Positions 25,106-33,396 of a stretch of DNA of 42,307 bases are shown here, piece by piece (the first letter of the stretch is position 1; the number at the start of each line of letters is the position of its first letter). A program made the position numbers and the translations under genes. The DNA comes from an uncultured Collinsella sp. (GTDB lineage: Bacteria; Actinomycetota; Coriobacteriia; Coriobacteriales; Coriobacteriaceae): contig CATVTM010000009.1 of assembly GCA_958346935.1 (NCBI GenBank), positions 1 to 42,307 on the forward strand. The letters run 5' to 3'. Under the pieces are notes generated by a model that was not told the DNA's origin, did no database searches, and saw only the letters and a program-made list of their open reading frames with translations.

Positions 25106-28100
25106 ATGCTGGAGCTCAAAGGAATTTGCAAAAGGTACGTCACGCAGTCGTTTACGCAGGTGGCGCTCGACAGCGTGAGCCTGTCTTTTCGCGATAACGA
25201 GTTCGTGGCCATTCTGGGCCCCTCGGGTTCGGGTAAGACCACGATGCTCAACGTTATCGGCGGACTCGACCACTTTGACTCGGGCGACCTGCTGATCGAC
25301 GGTATTTCGACCAAGGATTTTCACGATCGCGATTGGGATGCCTACCGCAACAACCGCATCGGCTTTGTGTTCCAAAGCTATAACCTCATTCCGCATCAGA
25401 CCATTTTGGAAAACGTGGAGCTGGCGCTCACGCTCACGGGTGTGGGGCATGCCGAGCGCCGCCAGCGTGCGCGCGAGGCGTTGGAGAAAGTCGGCCTGGG
25501 CGAGCACGTGAACAAGCGCCCGAGCCAGCTTTCGGGTGGACAGATGCAGCGCGTGGCCATCGCCCGCGCTCTGATCAACGATCCCGAGATCGTGTTGGCA
25601 GACGAGCCGACCGGCGCCTTGGATTCCACGACGTCCGTGCAGGTCATGGATTTGCTCAAAGACGTTGCGCGCGACCGTCTGGTCATCATGGTCACGCACA
25701 ATCCCGAGCTGGCGTACCAATACGCTACGCGCATCGTCAACCTGGCGGACGGCAAGATTACCGACGATTCCGACCCTTTTGATGTTGCCAAGGCCGCGCG
25801 TCGCGAGGCTAAGCCTACGCGCAAAACCTCGATGAGTTTTGTGACGGCGCTGGGGCTTTCTGCTCGAAATCTCATGACCAAGAAGGGCCGTACGGCCATG
25901 ACTGCCTTTGCGGGCTCGATTGGCATTATCGGTATCGCGGCGATTCTGGCGCTGTCCAATGGCGTAAACGGCTACATCAAAAAGGTCGAGGAGGATACGC
26001 TCTCGAGCTACCCTCTCACCATTTCCAAGCAGGATTACGACCTGTCGTCCATGATGGGCGGGCGGGGGGCCGCGGATGACGATACGTCCACGAACGAGGG
26101 CTCGTCCGACGGCAGCACCGACGGCAAGGCTCGGGGAACCGATAAGATCCCCGTGGTCACGGCCGTAAAGGATATGTTTGCGAGCGTTAAGTCCAACGAC
26201 ATGACGAGCTTTAAGGCATGGCTCGATGCCGGTGGCGACGGCATCGATAAAGAGGTCAACGCCATTCAGTACGGCTATGGCGTGACGCCGGTTGTCTATC
26301 GAGCGGGCAAGGGGGACGAGAAACCCGTGCGTCTGGTGCCCAACGCCATGACCGAGGCCATGAGCGGAGGCGCGAGCTCGGCAGCAACGGTGAGCATGGA
26401 GTCCATGGGAACCTCGGTCTTTAACGAGATGATTGACGACCAGAGCTTGCTCGACAGCCAGTACGATGTCGTGGCGGGGCATTGGCCTACGTCTGCTAAC
26501 GAAGCCGTGATGGTGCTTTCGAGCCGTGGCACGGTGGGCGATTACACGCTCTACAGCATCGGTGCGCTGGAAATCGATGAGCTCAACGGCCTGGTTAACA
26601 GCGCCATGACGGCCGACGGCAAGGTCGAGACGCCCAAGACCGGCAGCGACTTTACCTACGACGACGCGCTGTCCACGGCGTTTAAAGTGTTGTCGCCGGC
26701 CGATGCCTATCGCAAAAACGAAGAGACCGGCATGTGGACCGACATGTCTGGCGATGCCGACTTTATGGCCGCCAAGGTTACTGACGGTATTGACGTGCGC
26801 ATTGTGGGCGTGGTGCGACCGAACGAGACGGCCAATGCGAGCGCGTTGTCTCCGGGCATTGCCTATACGCATGCGCTGACTCGCCAGCTTATGGAGCGCG
26901 CCGCCAATTCGCAGATCGTAAAAGAGCAACTTGCCCATCCCGAGACGGATGTCTTTACGGGCAAGTCTTTCGATGAACTGCAGGGCGAGGCCAAGCAAGG
27001 CGTGGATCTGGGCAGCATGTTCAGCGTGGACGAGGCGGCGCTCAAGGGCGCGTTCTCGTTCGATACGTCTGCGCTCTCGGGCACTGCCGGCGGTATGGAC
27101 CTGTCGGGTCTTGACTTGTCCGGGCTGGACATTGACCTTTCGGGCGTAGGTAAGGACATCGACTTCAGCGACATCATGGCCAAAGCGCCAACCCCAGATT
27201 TCTCGGGCATCTTTGACGGTCTGGAACTCACACCCGAGCAAATGCAGCAGGTGGGAACACTAGCCAACCAGCTGTTTGAGGGCTTTTTGCAGTCTGATCA
27301 GTTTAAGGCGCTGACACCCGAAGATCTTAAGGACGCGTCAAAGCTTGCTTCCGCATTCTCGGCGTATCTTGAGAGTGATACGGCAGCCCAGCAAATCCAG
27401 GCCCAGCTCAAAGCGCTCGGCGGCGATGCCCTGGCCGAGCGCCTCCAGCAGGCGATGACCGACTATGTGCAAAAGCAGCTGGCTCCGTATCTGCAGCAGG
27501 CTATGGATCAGGTGATGAAGGCAATCAGCGAGCAGATAGCGTCGACGGTATCGTCCCAGCTCAAGGCGGGCGCGGCAGGGCTCATGGACCAGATGGCGAC
27601 GCAAATGTCTTCGAGTTTTGCCAACCTGGCGAGTGCCATGCATGTGGATGCGAGTGCCTTTGCTCATGCCATCCACTTCAGCATGGATGCCGAGGACCTG
27701 AGTTCGCTCATGATGAGCTATGCCAAGGCGTCGAAGCTCACTTACGACAACGATCTGACCACACTGGGCTATGCGGACGAGGCCGACCCCATCTCGGTCA
27801 AGATTTTCCCGCGCGACTTTGAGGCCAAGGAGCGCGTACTCGATCACATCGACACGTACAACAAGCAGGTCAAGGCCGCTGGCCACGATGAACAGGCAAT
27901 CTCGTACACCGACTACATGGGCATCATCATGGGCTCGGTAACCGACATCGTGAACACCATCAGTTTGGTGCTCATCGCATTTGTGAGCATCAGTCTGGTC
28001 GTGAGCTCCATCATGATCGGCATCATCACCTACATCAGCGTGCTGGAACGCAAAAAGGAGATTGGCATCCTGCGCGCGATCGGCGCGTCGAAGCGCAACG

Positions 28101-28360
28101 TGGCCAACGTATTCAATGCCGAGACCTTTATCGAGGGCCTTATCGCCGGCGTCTTTGCCATTGTCGTCGTGGTGGCCGTGAGCTTTCCGGTTAATGCCTG
28201 GGCGCTTGCTGCCAAACAGGTGCCCAATCTGATGAGCCTGCCCGTGCGGGATGCGCTGGTGCTCATTGCAATTTCGGTACTGCTGACGGTTGTCGCTGGC
28301 CTGCTGCCGGCCCGCAGCGCATCCAAAAAAGATCCCGTGGAGGCCCTGCGCTCCGAATAA
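25106..28360 (+). CDS. MacB-like ABC transporter, fused ATPase and permease
   Basis: This is a 1084-residue transporter half. The ATPase part (about 1-225) has Walker A GPSGSGKTT (38-46), signature LSGGQMQRVAIARAL, Walker B VLADEPTGALD and the H-loop VTHN. The permease part is of the FtsX/MacB type: one span after residue 265 (TAMTAFAGSIGIIGIAAILALS), a very long extracellular region (about 295-930), then three spans in the last 150 residues (NTISLVLIAFVSISLVVSSI and following), ending KKDPVEALRSE, a typical FtsX terminus. The extracellular insert is far longer than in MacB and contains a repeated Asp-Leu-Ser-Gly-Leu segment and helical coiled-coil stretches. Likely role: export of a peptide, lipid or antibiotic, or lipoprotein handling. 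The gene stands alone; a partner was not found. Start ATG is preferred over GTG 25079. Confidence 0.9.
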   Translation: MLELKGICKRYVTQSFTQVALDSVSLSFRDNEFVAILGPSGSGKTTMLNVIGGLDHFDSGDLLIDGISTKDFHDRDWDAYRNNRIGFVFQSYNLIPHQTILENVELALTLTGVGHAERRQRAREALEKVGLGEHVNKRPSQLSGGQMQRVAIARALINDPEIVLADEPTGALDSTTSVQVMDLLKDVARDRLVIMVTHNPELAYQYATRIVNLADGKITDDSDPFDVAKAARREAKPTRKTSMSFVTALGLSARNLMTKKGRTAMTAFAGSIGIIGIAAILALSNGVNGYIKKVEEDTLSSYPLTISKQDYDLSSMMGGRGAADDDTSTNEGSSDGSTDGKARGTDKIPVVTAVKDMFASVKSNDMTSFKAWLDAGGDGIDKEVNAIQYGYGVTPVVYRAGKGDEKPVRLVPNAMTEAMSGGASSAATVSMESMGTSVFNEMIDDQSLLDSQYDVVAGHWPTSANEAVMVLSSRGTVGDYTLYSIGALEIDELNGLVNSAMTADGKVETPKTGSDFTYDDALSTAFKVLSPADAYRKNEETGMWTDMSGDADFMAAKVTDGIDVRIVGVVRPNETANASALSPGIAYTHALTRQLMERAANSQIVKEQLAHPETDVFTGKSFDELQGEAKQGVDLGSMFSVDEAALKGAFSFDTSALSGTAGGMDLSGLDLSGLDIDLSGVGKDIDFSDIMAKAPTPDFSGIFDGLELTPEQMQQVGTLANQLFEGFLQSDQFKALTPEDLKDASKLASAFSAYLESDTAAQQIQAQLKALGGDALAERLQQAMTDYVQKQLAPYLQQAMDQVMKAISEQIASTVSSQLKAGAAGLMDQMATQMSSSFANLASAMHVDASAFAHAIHFSMDAEDLSSLMMSYAKASKLTYDNDLTTLGYADEADPISVKIFPRDFEAKERVLDHIDTYNKQVKAAGHDEQAISYTDYMGIIMGSVTDIVNTISLVLIAFVSISLVVSSIMIGIITYISVLERKKEIGILRAIGASKRNVANVFNAETFIEGLIAGVFAIVVVVAVSFPVNAWALAAKQVPNLMSLPVRDALVLIAISVLLTVVAGLLPARSASKKDPVEALRSE

Positions 28361-28390
28361 TGTGACAAGGGACGGTCCCTTTGTCACATT
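28359..28390. repeat. GGGAC-GTCCC hairpin repeat, copy 1
   Basis: The left arm AATGTGACAA-GGGAC pairs with GTCCCTTTGTCACATT on the right. It begins within the stop codon of the ABC gene and could end its transcript. Similar hairpins are at 30211, 31225 and 41298. Confidence 0.8.
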
Positions 28391-28405
28391 GAGCGGCTTG
28401 TGAAT

Positions 28406-28589
28406 TCGAGGTCTAATACTTTTCCGAGAAGTGAACGAGTCAAAATGGACCCCCGAAGCATCGACACTCTTGAGATGCAATTTCCTGCGGTTTTGATTGT
28501 TGAATCCTGCGGTTTTGGCGTCAGAAAATGTCGATGCTTCGGGGGTCCAAAAACGGTCGTTCACTTCTGGGAAAAGTATTAGACCTCGA
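28406..28589. repeat. Long palindromic element, copy A
   Basis: This 184-bp imperfect palindrome has arms of about 65 bp. The outer stem TCGAGGTCTAATACTTTTCC pairs with the complement near 28570-28589; inner parts GAGAAGTGAACGA and GGACCCCCGAAGCATCGACA recur in both arms. The centre has CCTGCGGTTTTG twice, at 28484-28495 and 28506-28517, exactly 22 bp apart. No coding frame is supported. A second copy is at 29943-30124. Confidence 0.85.
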
Positions 28590-28631
28590 GATATAGACGG
28601 CGTTTGCGAGCGGAAATCAGAACGCAAGCTT

Positions 28632-29765
28632 CTAGCTCTTCTTTGCAGAGAGCATGAGCCTAATTTCCGGATGGGTGTATTCGTCGAACTCTTCTTTGGG
28701 CTCGGTGTCAAAGGCGTAGTACAACCTGATGGATTCGCCCTCCGTCTTGATGCTGATTTCTTCATATAGGGAGCCGGCTAAAAATGCCTGCTTAAATTCA
28801 TCCGACAGGCTGCATGGCGTGAGCAGGTCCGGTGTGTCAACGGAAATGTCCAGTCCGTTGAGCGGGGCACAGAGCGTTGCAATATCCTGCTCGACACGCG
28901 CGAGGTTGTCTTCAAGGCTTGCCTCGGGGTCGATCTGACTGGTGTAATCGACGTCCGTGAGCATGCCGTCTGCATCAAAAGAAAGATAGACATAGGCTGC
29001 TTGAGCGCCAAGGTCATTGTCGCGCAGATAGCCGATAATGCGGTAGCCGTAGTCGTGATACGACTCGTACGGGTCGTCTGCGGCGACGCGTTCGCACACG
29101 GGCTCCAAGGCATCCTGCGCGATGGCGAGCTGCTCGGCGGCTGCAGCCTTTCTTACCTGAAGCTCGTTATTTCCCTGGACAAACTGCGGGATGTAGACGC
29201 CAAGCAGCACAATGGCGGGCACGACGATGAGGGCGATAATCTGCTTCTTGGCGCTCGGAATCGTCACGCCGTATGCGTTTGCCATGGCTTCGGCATTGTT
29301 CGAGGTCTCGGCCAGCACGTCTGCCGCCGTGGCGACTGCCCCTACGGCGCTGGCAACCTCGGCGGCACCGCCCAGGTTGCGCGCGAGATCGTTATCGCTG
29401 TTCTTGAGCAGGCGGCCGGCAGCTTGCGTGGCAAGCACGCCGGCGACCTCCGCGGAATGGTCCTTGTTGGTCTGGGCCACCGCAAGCCTGCTCTGCAGTT
29501 CCTTCCACTGTTTGCCCTGCATTCCAAAGCGCGGCGCAAGAGCGCAATAGCAAAAGATGGCGAGTTCGATTACGGTGAGTGCGATGGCGGTATATATGCC
29601 CGCGGGTTGGAATTCCTTTTGGTGAAACGCGATATCGTTGATCATTTGGAGCGGCAACATCAATAGGCATGCTACGAACGACATGACGAGTGCGGTTGCT
29701 GCGATCTTGGGGCATGTGCAGTACCGCTGGATGCGTTTCTTTTCTTGTTCGGTGAGCTGCTGCAT
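28632..29765 (-). CDS. Hypothetical membrane protein, three spans
   Basis: This is a 377-residue protein of no recognised family. Two spans near the N-terminus (about 19-41 and 56-78) are followed by a cytoplasmic helical region of about 90 residues rich in Ala and Asn (GGAAEVASAVGAVATAADVL), a third span (about 174-196) and a C-terminal domain of about 180 residues, probably outside. The C-terminal domain is acidic, with YESYHDYGYRIIGYLRDND. The start at 29765 gives MQQLTEQEKKRIQRYC; an earlier GTG at 29807 is less convincing. It stands between the two long palindromic elements, which may mean they bound a unit, though this is only inference. Confidence 0.7.
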   Translation of the reverse strand: MQQLTEQEKKRIQRYCTCPKIAATALVMSFVACLLMLPLQMINDIAFHQKEFQPAGIYTAIALTVIELAIFCYCALAPRFGMQGKQWKELQSRLAVAQTNKDHSAEVAGVLATQAAGRLLKNSDNDLARNLGGAAEVASAVGAVATAADVLAETSNNAEAMANAYGVTIPSAKKQIIALIVVPAIVLLGVYIPQFVQGNNELQVRKAAAAEQLAIAQDALEPVCERVAADDPYESYHDYGYRIIGYLRDNDLGAQAAYVYLSFDADGMLTDVDYTSQIDPEASLEDNLARVEQDIATLCAPLNGLDISVDTPDLLTPCSLSDEFKQAFLAGSLYEEISIKTEGESIRLYYAFDTEPKEEFDEYTHPEIRLMLSAKKS

Positions 29766-29942
29766 GGGGCCTCGACTCTCATCGTTTTTCGGGGGCGATG
29801 CGCACACGCTCTTCAGTATAGATGAGTGGAGGATGTCTGTTGTTCATACATAGCGGTCAACAGCGTGCTGTTGGTGATCGTTTGATCGCGAACGTCGTCT
29901 TTTGGAGCATGAAGCCGCTGCCGATGCCCACAAACAGCAAAT

Positions 29943-30124
29943 CGAAGGTGAATGGTTTCCCGAGAAGTGAACGACCTAATTTGGACCCCTGAAGCACCCA
30001 CGTTTTTCGACGCTAAAACCGCAGGATTTTAGTGATATAACCGCAGGAATTGGCCTTCCAAAAGTGTCGATGCATCGAGGGTCCGATTTCACTCGTTCAC
30101 TTCGCGGAAAACCATTCACCTTCG
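29943..30124. repeat. Long palindromic element, copy B
   Basis: This 182-bp palindrome has the same core as copy A (GAGAAGTGAACGA, then TTGGACCCC and GAAGCA). The outer arm is different in sequence, CGAAGGTGAATGGTTT, but pairs with AACCATTCACCTTCG at the other end. The centre carries CCGCAGGA at 30019-30026 and 30041-30048, again 22 bp apart but in opposite orientation to copy A. No coding frame is supported. Confidence 0.85.
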
Positions 30125-30210
30125 TTGTATGAGGCGCCGGATGCAAGGGTGATTATCGTCAAGCTGCTGCCTCTGCCTTGTGAATCATCTGGAGCACAAG
30201 GCATAATGCA

Positions 30211-30239
30211 TGTAACAAGGGGGCGGTTCCTTTGTCACA
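30211..30239. repeat. GGGAC-GTCCC hairpin repeat, copy 2
   Basis: TGTAACAAGGGGGC and GGTTCCTTTGTCACA form an imperfect hairpin, a variant of copy 1, ending 24 bp before the Dus start. Confidence 0.65.
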
Positions 30240-30263
30240 TCCGTTGATATGAGAGAAGAGTAG

Positions 30264-31217
30264 ATGATTCTTTCGCTTGCCCCTATGGAGGGGATTACCG
30301 GGCATGTGTTCCGTCGCGTGCATGCGGAGTGCTTCGGTGCGCTCGATTGTTATTGCACGCCGTTTTTGCCGCCGCCGCGGGTTGGCAACCGTTTTGGTGG
30401 CAAGGCGTTTAAGGAGATCGATCCTGCCAATAACCAGGGACTTAACGTGGTGCCTCAGTTGATGTCCAAGAACGCGGACGAGTTTGTGTGGGCGGCACAG
30501 GTGCTCGCCGACATGGGCTATCGCGAGGTCAATCTCAACCTGGGTTGCCCCTCGGGAACAGTTGTCGCCAAGGGCAAGGGCTCGGGTTTCTTGCGCAATC
30601 TCGACGAGCTCGAGGTGTTCTTGAACGATGTGTGCGAACGTTCGCCGTTGCCGGTGTCGGTAAAAACCAGGCTGGGGCTGGAGAGCGACGACGAATACGA
30701 GCGCGTGCTCGATCTGTATTGCCACATGCCGCTGGCAGAGCTGATTGTGCACCCGCGCGTGCAAAAGGACCGCTATACGGGCTCGCCGCGCAAAGAGTTT
30801 TACGGCGAGACGCTGGAACGCGCGCCGTTCCCCGTGGCCTATAACGGCGACATTTTTGATCTTGAGGATATGGAAGCGCTGGTGGAGGCCTATCCTGCTA
30901 CGCGCCACGTGATGCTGGGACGCGGGTTGCTCGCGAACCCCGCTCTGGCTCGCATGGTCAAGGGCGGCCTTGCTGCCACGGATGCTGAGCTGCAGCGCTT
31001 CCACGACACGCTGTTTGCGGCATATGCAGAAGAGATTGGCGGCAACGCGGTCTTTCGCATGAAGGAGTGGTGGTTCTACGCCAAATGCGCCTTCGCCGAT
31101 CCCGCTACCGTTCACAAGCTCGTACGTAAGACTAAAAAGGTCGACGAATACCGCGCCGCCGTCGATCGCGTCTTTCGCGAGCAGCCACTTGCACCCATAG
31201 CCCGCTTCCACGGCTAG
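30264..31217 (+). CDS. tRNA-dihydrouridine synthase
   Basis: This is an FMN enzyme that reduces uridines in the D-loop of tRNA using NADPH; 317 residues, the usual size. Residues 5-10 (LAPMEGIT) are the FMN-binding start of the TIM barrel, VNLNLGCPSGTVVAKGKGSGFL contains the catalytic Cys95 proton donor, PVSVKTRLG and LIVHPRV hold conserved Lys and His, and NGDIFD and MLGRGLLANP are the phosphate-binding loops of the barrel. The C-terminal part is the helical tRNA-binding domain. It lies alone between a hairpin repeat upstream and a convergent glutaredoxin-like gene downstream. Confidence 0.95.
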   Translation: MILSLAPMEGITGHVFRRVHAECFGALDCYCTPFLPPPRVGNRFGGKAFKEIDPANNQGLNVVPQLMSKNADEFVWAAQVLADMGYREVNLNLGCPSGTVVAKGKGSGFLRNLDELEVFLNDVCERSPLPVSVKTRLGLESDDEYERVLDLYCHMPLAELIVHPRVQKDRYTGSPRKEFYGETLERAPFPVAYNGDIFDLEDMEALVEAYPATRHVMLGRGLLANPALARMVKGGLAATDAELQRFHDTLFAAYAEEIGGNAVFRMKEWWFYAKCAFADPATVHKLVRKTKKVDEYRAAVDRVFREQPLAPIARFHG

Positions 31218-31224
31218 TTGGTCG

Positions 31225-31268
31225 TTGGGGACGTTCTTTAACGACTAGTCATTTAAGAACGTCCCCAA
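31225..31268. repeat. GGGGAC hairpin repeat, copy 3
   Basis: TTGGGGACGTTCTT (31225-31238) pairs perfectly with AAGAACGTCCCCAA (31255-31268), 14 bp, with the loop containing the palindrome GACTAGTC. It lies between the convergent Dus and glutaredoxin-like genes and may act as a two-way terminator. Confidence 0.75.
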
Positions 31269-31281
31269 TGGCTGTGTTGCA

Positions 31282-31527
31282 CTAGAGCAGGTTCTCCTGT
31301 GCCCACGCGATGATGTCGCTCGATTCGTAGAGTGGTTTGCCGTCGATGAACAGGCAGGGAACCTGGCGTTTTCCGCCGACGGCGATGAGCGTCTGCTCGG
31401 CTTCGGTATCGGTCGAGATATTGCGCTCGGGAATGGTCACGCCGTTATCGGCCAAAAAGCGCTTGACCTTTAAGCAATACGGGCAGCCAGTCATAACGTA
31501 GAGCGCGAGCTCATGATCAGTAGCCAT
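31282..31527 (-). CDS. Glutaredoxin-like thiol oxidoreductase
   Basis: This is an 81-residue glutaredoxin-fold protein. It has the active site TGCPYCLKVKRFL (Cys15 and Cys18), the cis-proline strand RQVPCLFIDG, and ESSDIIAWAQENL at the end, all expected for glutaredoxin/NrdH-type proteins. It likely reduces disulfides in a ribonucleotide reductase or another target; the partner is unknown. The start at 31527 follows GGAGACCC. It lies 51 bp downstream of the TipAS-type regulator on the same strand and may be co-transcribed. Confidence 0.9.
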   Translation of the reverse strand: MATDHELALYVMTGCPYCLKVKRFLADNGVTIPERNISTDTEAEQTLIAVGGKRQVPCLFIDGKPLYESSDIIAWAQENLL

Positions 31528-31578
31528 GGGTCTCCAATCGGTTGAGGTTTTGATTGAAATACCCAAAGCTGCCGCGGT

Positions 31579-32406
31579 CTATGCGTGCGCCAACGACGAC
31601 TCGATCGCCTGGACCAGAAACGCCGTGGCTCCGGTGCCGCAGGGCTTGTCGTAGTAGTCAACAAAGCGCTGGTCGGCAAGATAGCCGTGGGCGAGGCCCA
31701 GGTACGCTTCGTTCTGGGGTTCGCGTCCCCAGTTGAGACCAATCCAACGACGATGCATCGCGACAAGCTTGCGAGCCTCGCTTCCATCCGCATCGCCGTC
31801 GCCCATGGCAATCGAGAGTTGACCCAGAATAGCGCGTTCAAGTTCCTTCATGTCGTTCCATGTCTGAGGATCCATGTCCAGTGACGTTTCGTTTGCTGCA
31901 TCGATAGCCTCATCGCCATAGCGCGCCCGCGCCTCGGCACCGTAGCGCCCCTCGTTTTCCTGCACGGTGCGCCAGCGCTCCAGTTGCGGCAGGACGGCGC
32001 CCATGAGCGAGACGGCTTCGTCGAGCGACATGCCGGTGTTTTGCGCCAGCCGCGGGGCACAATCCTCGATCATTGCCTCCATGGTGGTGTCGTAGGTGTA
32101 CTTGCCATGGTCGTAGCACCACTTGCAGTAATGGTCGGTCGTGGCGCCCGTGGCATCGGTGCCGCAGTCGTCGGGCGTGAGTATCATGCCGCAGCTCTGG
32201 CAATAATGCTCGGGCATTTCGAGCAGGTGGGGCAGCGGCTCTCCGGTTACGGCAGCAATGAGCTTCATCATGTCGATACCCGGGGTGACTTCGCCGCGCT
32301 CCCAACGGCTGACGGCTTGGCGTGTGACGAAGAGCTTGGCGGCGAGCTGCTCCTGGGTAAGGTGATGGGCGCGACGGATGGCAATGAGCTTTTCTGCAAA
32401 GGCCAT
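31579..32406 (-). CDS. XRE regulator with zinc ribbon and TipAS domain
   Basis: This is a 275-residue three-part regulator. Residues 1-60 are an XRE helix-turn-helix (LTQEQLAAKLFVTRQAVSRW). Residues 65-100 hold Cys69-x2-Cys72 and Cys94-x2-Cys97, a zinc ribbon of the kind found in small ribbon proteins (PF12674-like). Residues about 150-272 match the TipAS antibiotic-recognition domain, with YGAEARARYG, HRRWIGLNWG and GYLADQRFVDYYDK-CGTGA. TipAS domains bind thiopeptides and similar drugs and are normally fused to MerR-type DNA-binding domains; here an XRE domain takes that place. It may sense a small molecule and autoregulate with the downstream glutaredoxin gene (inference). Confidence 0.85.
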   Translation of the reverse strand: MAFAEKLIAIRRAHHLTQEQLAAKLFVTRQAVSRWERGEVTPGIDMMKLIAAVTGEPLPHLLEMPEHYCQSCGMILTPDDCGTDATGATTDHYCKWCYDHGKYTYDTTMEAMIEDCAPRLAQNTGMSLDEAVSLMGAVLPQLERWRTVQENEGRYGAEARARYGDEAIDAANETSLDMDPQTWNDMKELERAILGQLSIAMGDGDADGSEARKLVAMHRRWIGLNWGREPQNEAYLGLAHGYLADQRFVDYYDKPCGTGATAFLVQAIESSLAHA

Positions 32407-32547
32407 AGCGGCTCCTTTCTGCTGGTTGGCGGCTTAAGCATACGCGGCAGCAGGTGCCCTTCCAAGCAACCGTTGGTTGCACGACGGGGAACCGCGGCGA
32501 AGAATTGCGCGCAACGCCCCACACCTTCATGCCGTACAATGGCCGGC

Positions 32548-33285
32548 ATGGAACCTATTGCACACATACATACCGACCTGCCGCAGAAGTTCGGCATTCC
32601 GCGCAATAGCTTTTTGGCGCCTCATCTACAGGGACGAATCGTCTTTGAGCCGGAATTTGCCTCCAACGCGGCGGTTGAGGGTCTGGACTCCTTCTCTCAC
32701 CTATGGCTGCTGTGGCGCTTCGAAAACGGAACGCCCGGCGGCACGGCTAAGGACATAGCTGCCGATGCCAAGTCGCAGGACAGGTCCGGAACCAACGCAA
32801 AATGGTCGAAAACCGTGCGCCCGCCGCGTCTGGGCGGAGTCGAGCGCGTGGGCGTCTTTGCCACGCGCAGCCCGTTTCGCCCTAATCCCATCGGTCTCAC
32901 CTGCGTCAAGCTCGATCGTGTCGAGTTCACCGACGATGGCCCCATCATCCATGTGCTGGGGGCCGACCTGCGTGACGGCACGCCCATCTACGACATTAAG
33001 CCCTACATTCCGTTTGCGGACTGCCACCCGGATGCAACGGGCGGCTGGATTGAGGACGCCCCGTGGCAAGAGCTCGACGTCGAGTTCTCGCAAACACTAC
33101 AAGACAAAATCCCAAGCGCAAAGCTCCCCGGTCTGGTCGAGGTTCTACGCCAAGATCCGCGCCGCGCGGGCAGCAAACACGAGCCAAACCGCGTCTATCA
33201 CCTGGCCTACGCCGGGGTCGACATATCGTTTACGGTCGACGAAACCCAGCTAACCGTAGTCGCCGTCAACGACGCGCAAGACTAA
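32548..33285 (+). CDS. tsaA: tRNA t6A37 N6-methyltransferase TrmO
   Basis: This enzyme uses S-adenosylmethionine to methylate N6-threonylcarbamoyladenosine 37 in certain tRNAs; 245 residues. It begins with PIAHIHTDLPQKFGIPRNS, continues with the beta-barrel strands LDSFSHLWLLWRF and GVFATRSPFRPNPIGLTCVKL (the family's signature loop, with the SPFRPNPIG motif), then LRDGTPIYDIKPYIPFAD, and a C-terminal region ending in a short beta domain. This matches YaeB/TsaA closely. No ribosome site precedes ATG 32548 (ATG 32539 is an alternative). TACAAT lies 7 bases before it, so the mRNA may be leaderless. It diverges from the XRE regulator. Confidence 0.95.
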   Translation: MEPIAHIHTDLPQKFGIPRNSFLAPHLQGRIVFEPEFASNAAVEGLDSFSHLWLLWRFENGTPGGTAKDIAADAKSQDRSGTNAKWSKTVRPPRLGGVERVGVFATRSPFRPNPIGLTCVKLDRVEFTDDGPIIHVLGADLRDGTPIYDIKPYIPFADCHPDATGGWIEDAPWQELDVEFSQTLQDKIPSAKLPGLVEVLRQDPRRAGSKHEPNRVYHLAYAGVDISFTVDETQLTVVAVNDAQD

Positions 33286-33396
33286 CCAGTCATTCGTCTG
33301 AACCCGTCAAATTAAGCGCCAAACCCCATGTCAAAATCGCCCATGCTGGTGGACAATAACGCCTACCAAAACAATCACTTTGCACGGGAGCTCAGC

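Larger units (their letters stand above)
29766..30263. other. Gap with palindromes between membrane protein and Dus
   Basis: No gene is supported in this 500-bp stretch. It holds CAACAGC-GT-GCTGTTG, a perfect 7-bp hairpin at 29858-29873, the long palindromic element at 29943-30124 and the short hairpin repeat at 30211-30239. The membrane protein promoter (minus) and the Dus promoter (plus) must lie here but I could not place either with confidence. Confidence 0.6.

Noticed and set aside
24911..27241. 776-codon minus-strand frame opposite the ABC transporter
   Set aside because: Antisense shadow: the plus-strand frame has all ABC motifs, and the minus translation is Arg/His-rich without a domain.
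28484..28517. Paired CCTGCGG repeats considered as a mini CRISPR array
   Set aside because: Only two short repeats with 22-bp spacing, sitting at the centre of a palindrome, and no cas gene in the window.
27338..28765. 475-codon minus-strand frame crossing the end of the ABC gene and palindrome copy A
   Set aside because: It runs through a non-coding palindrome and the reverse of a real gene, with no ribosome site or motif.
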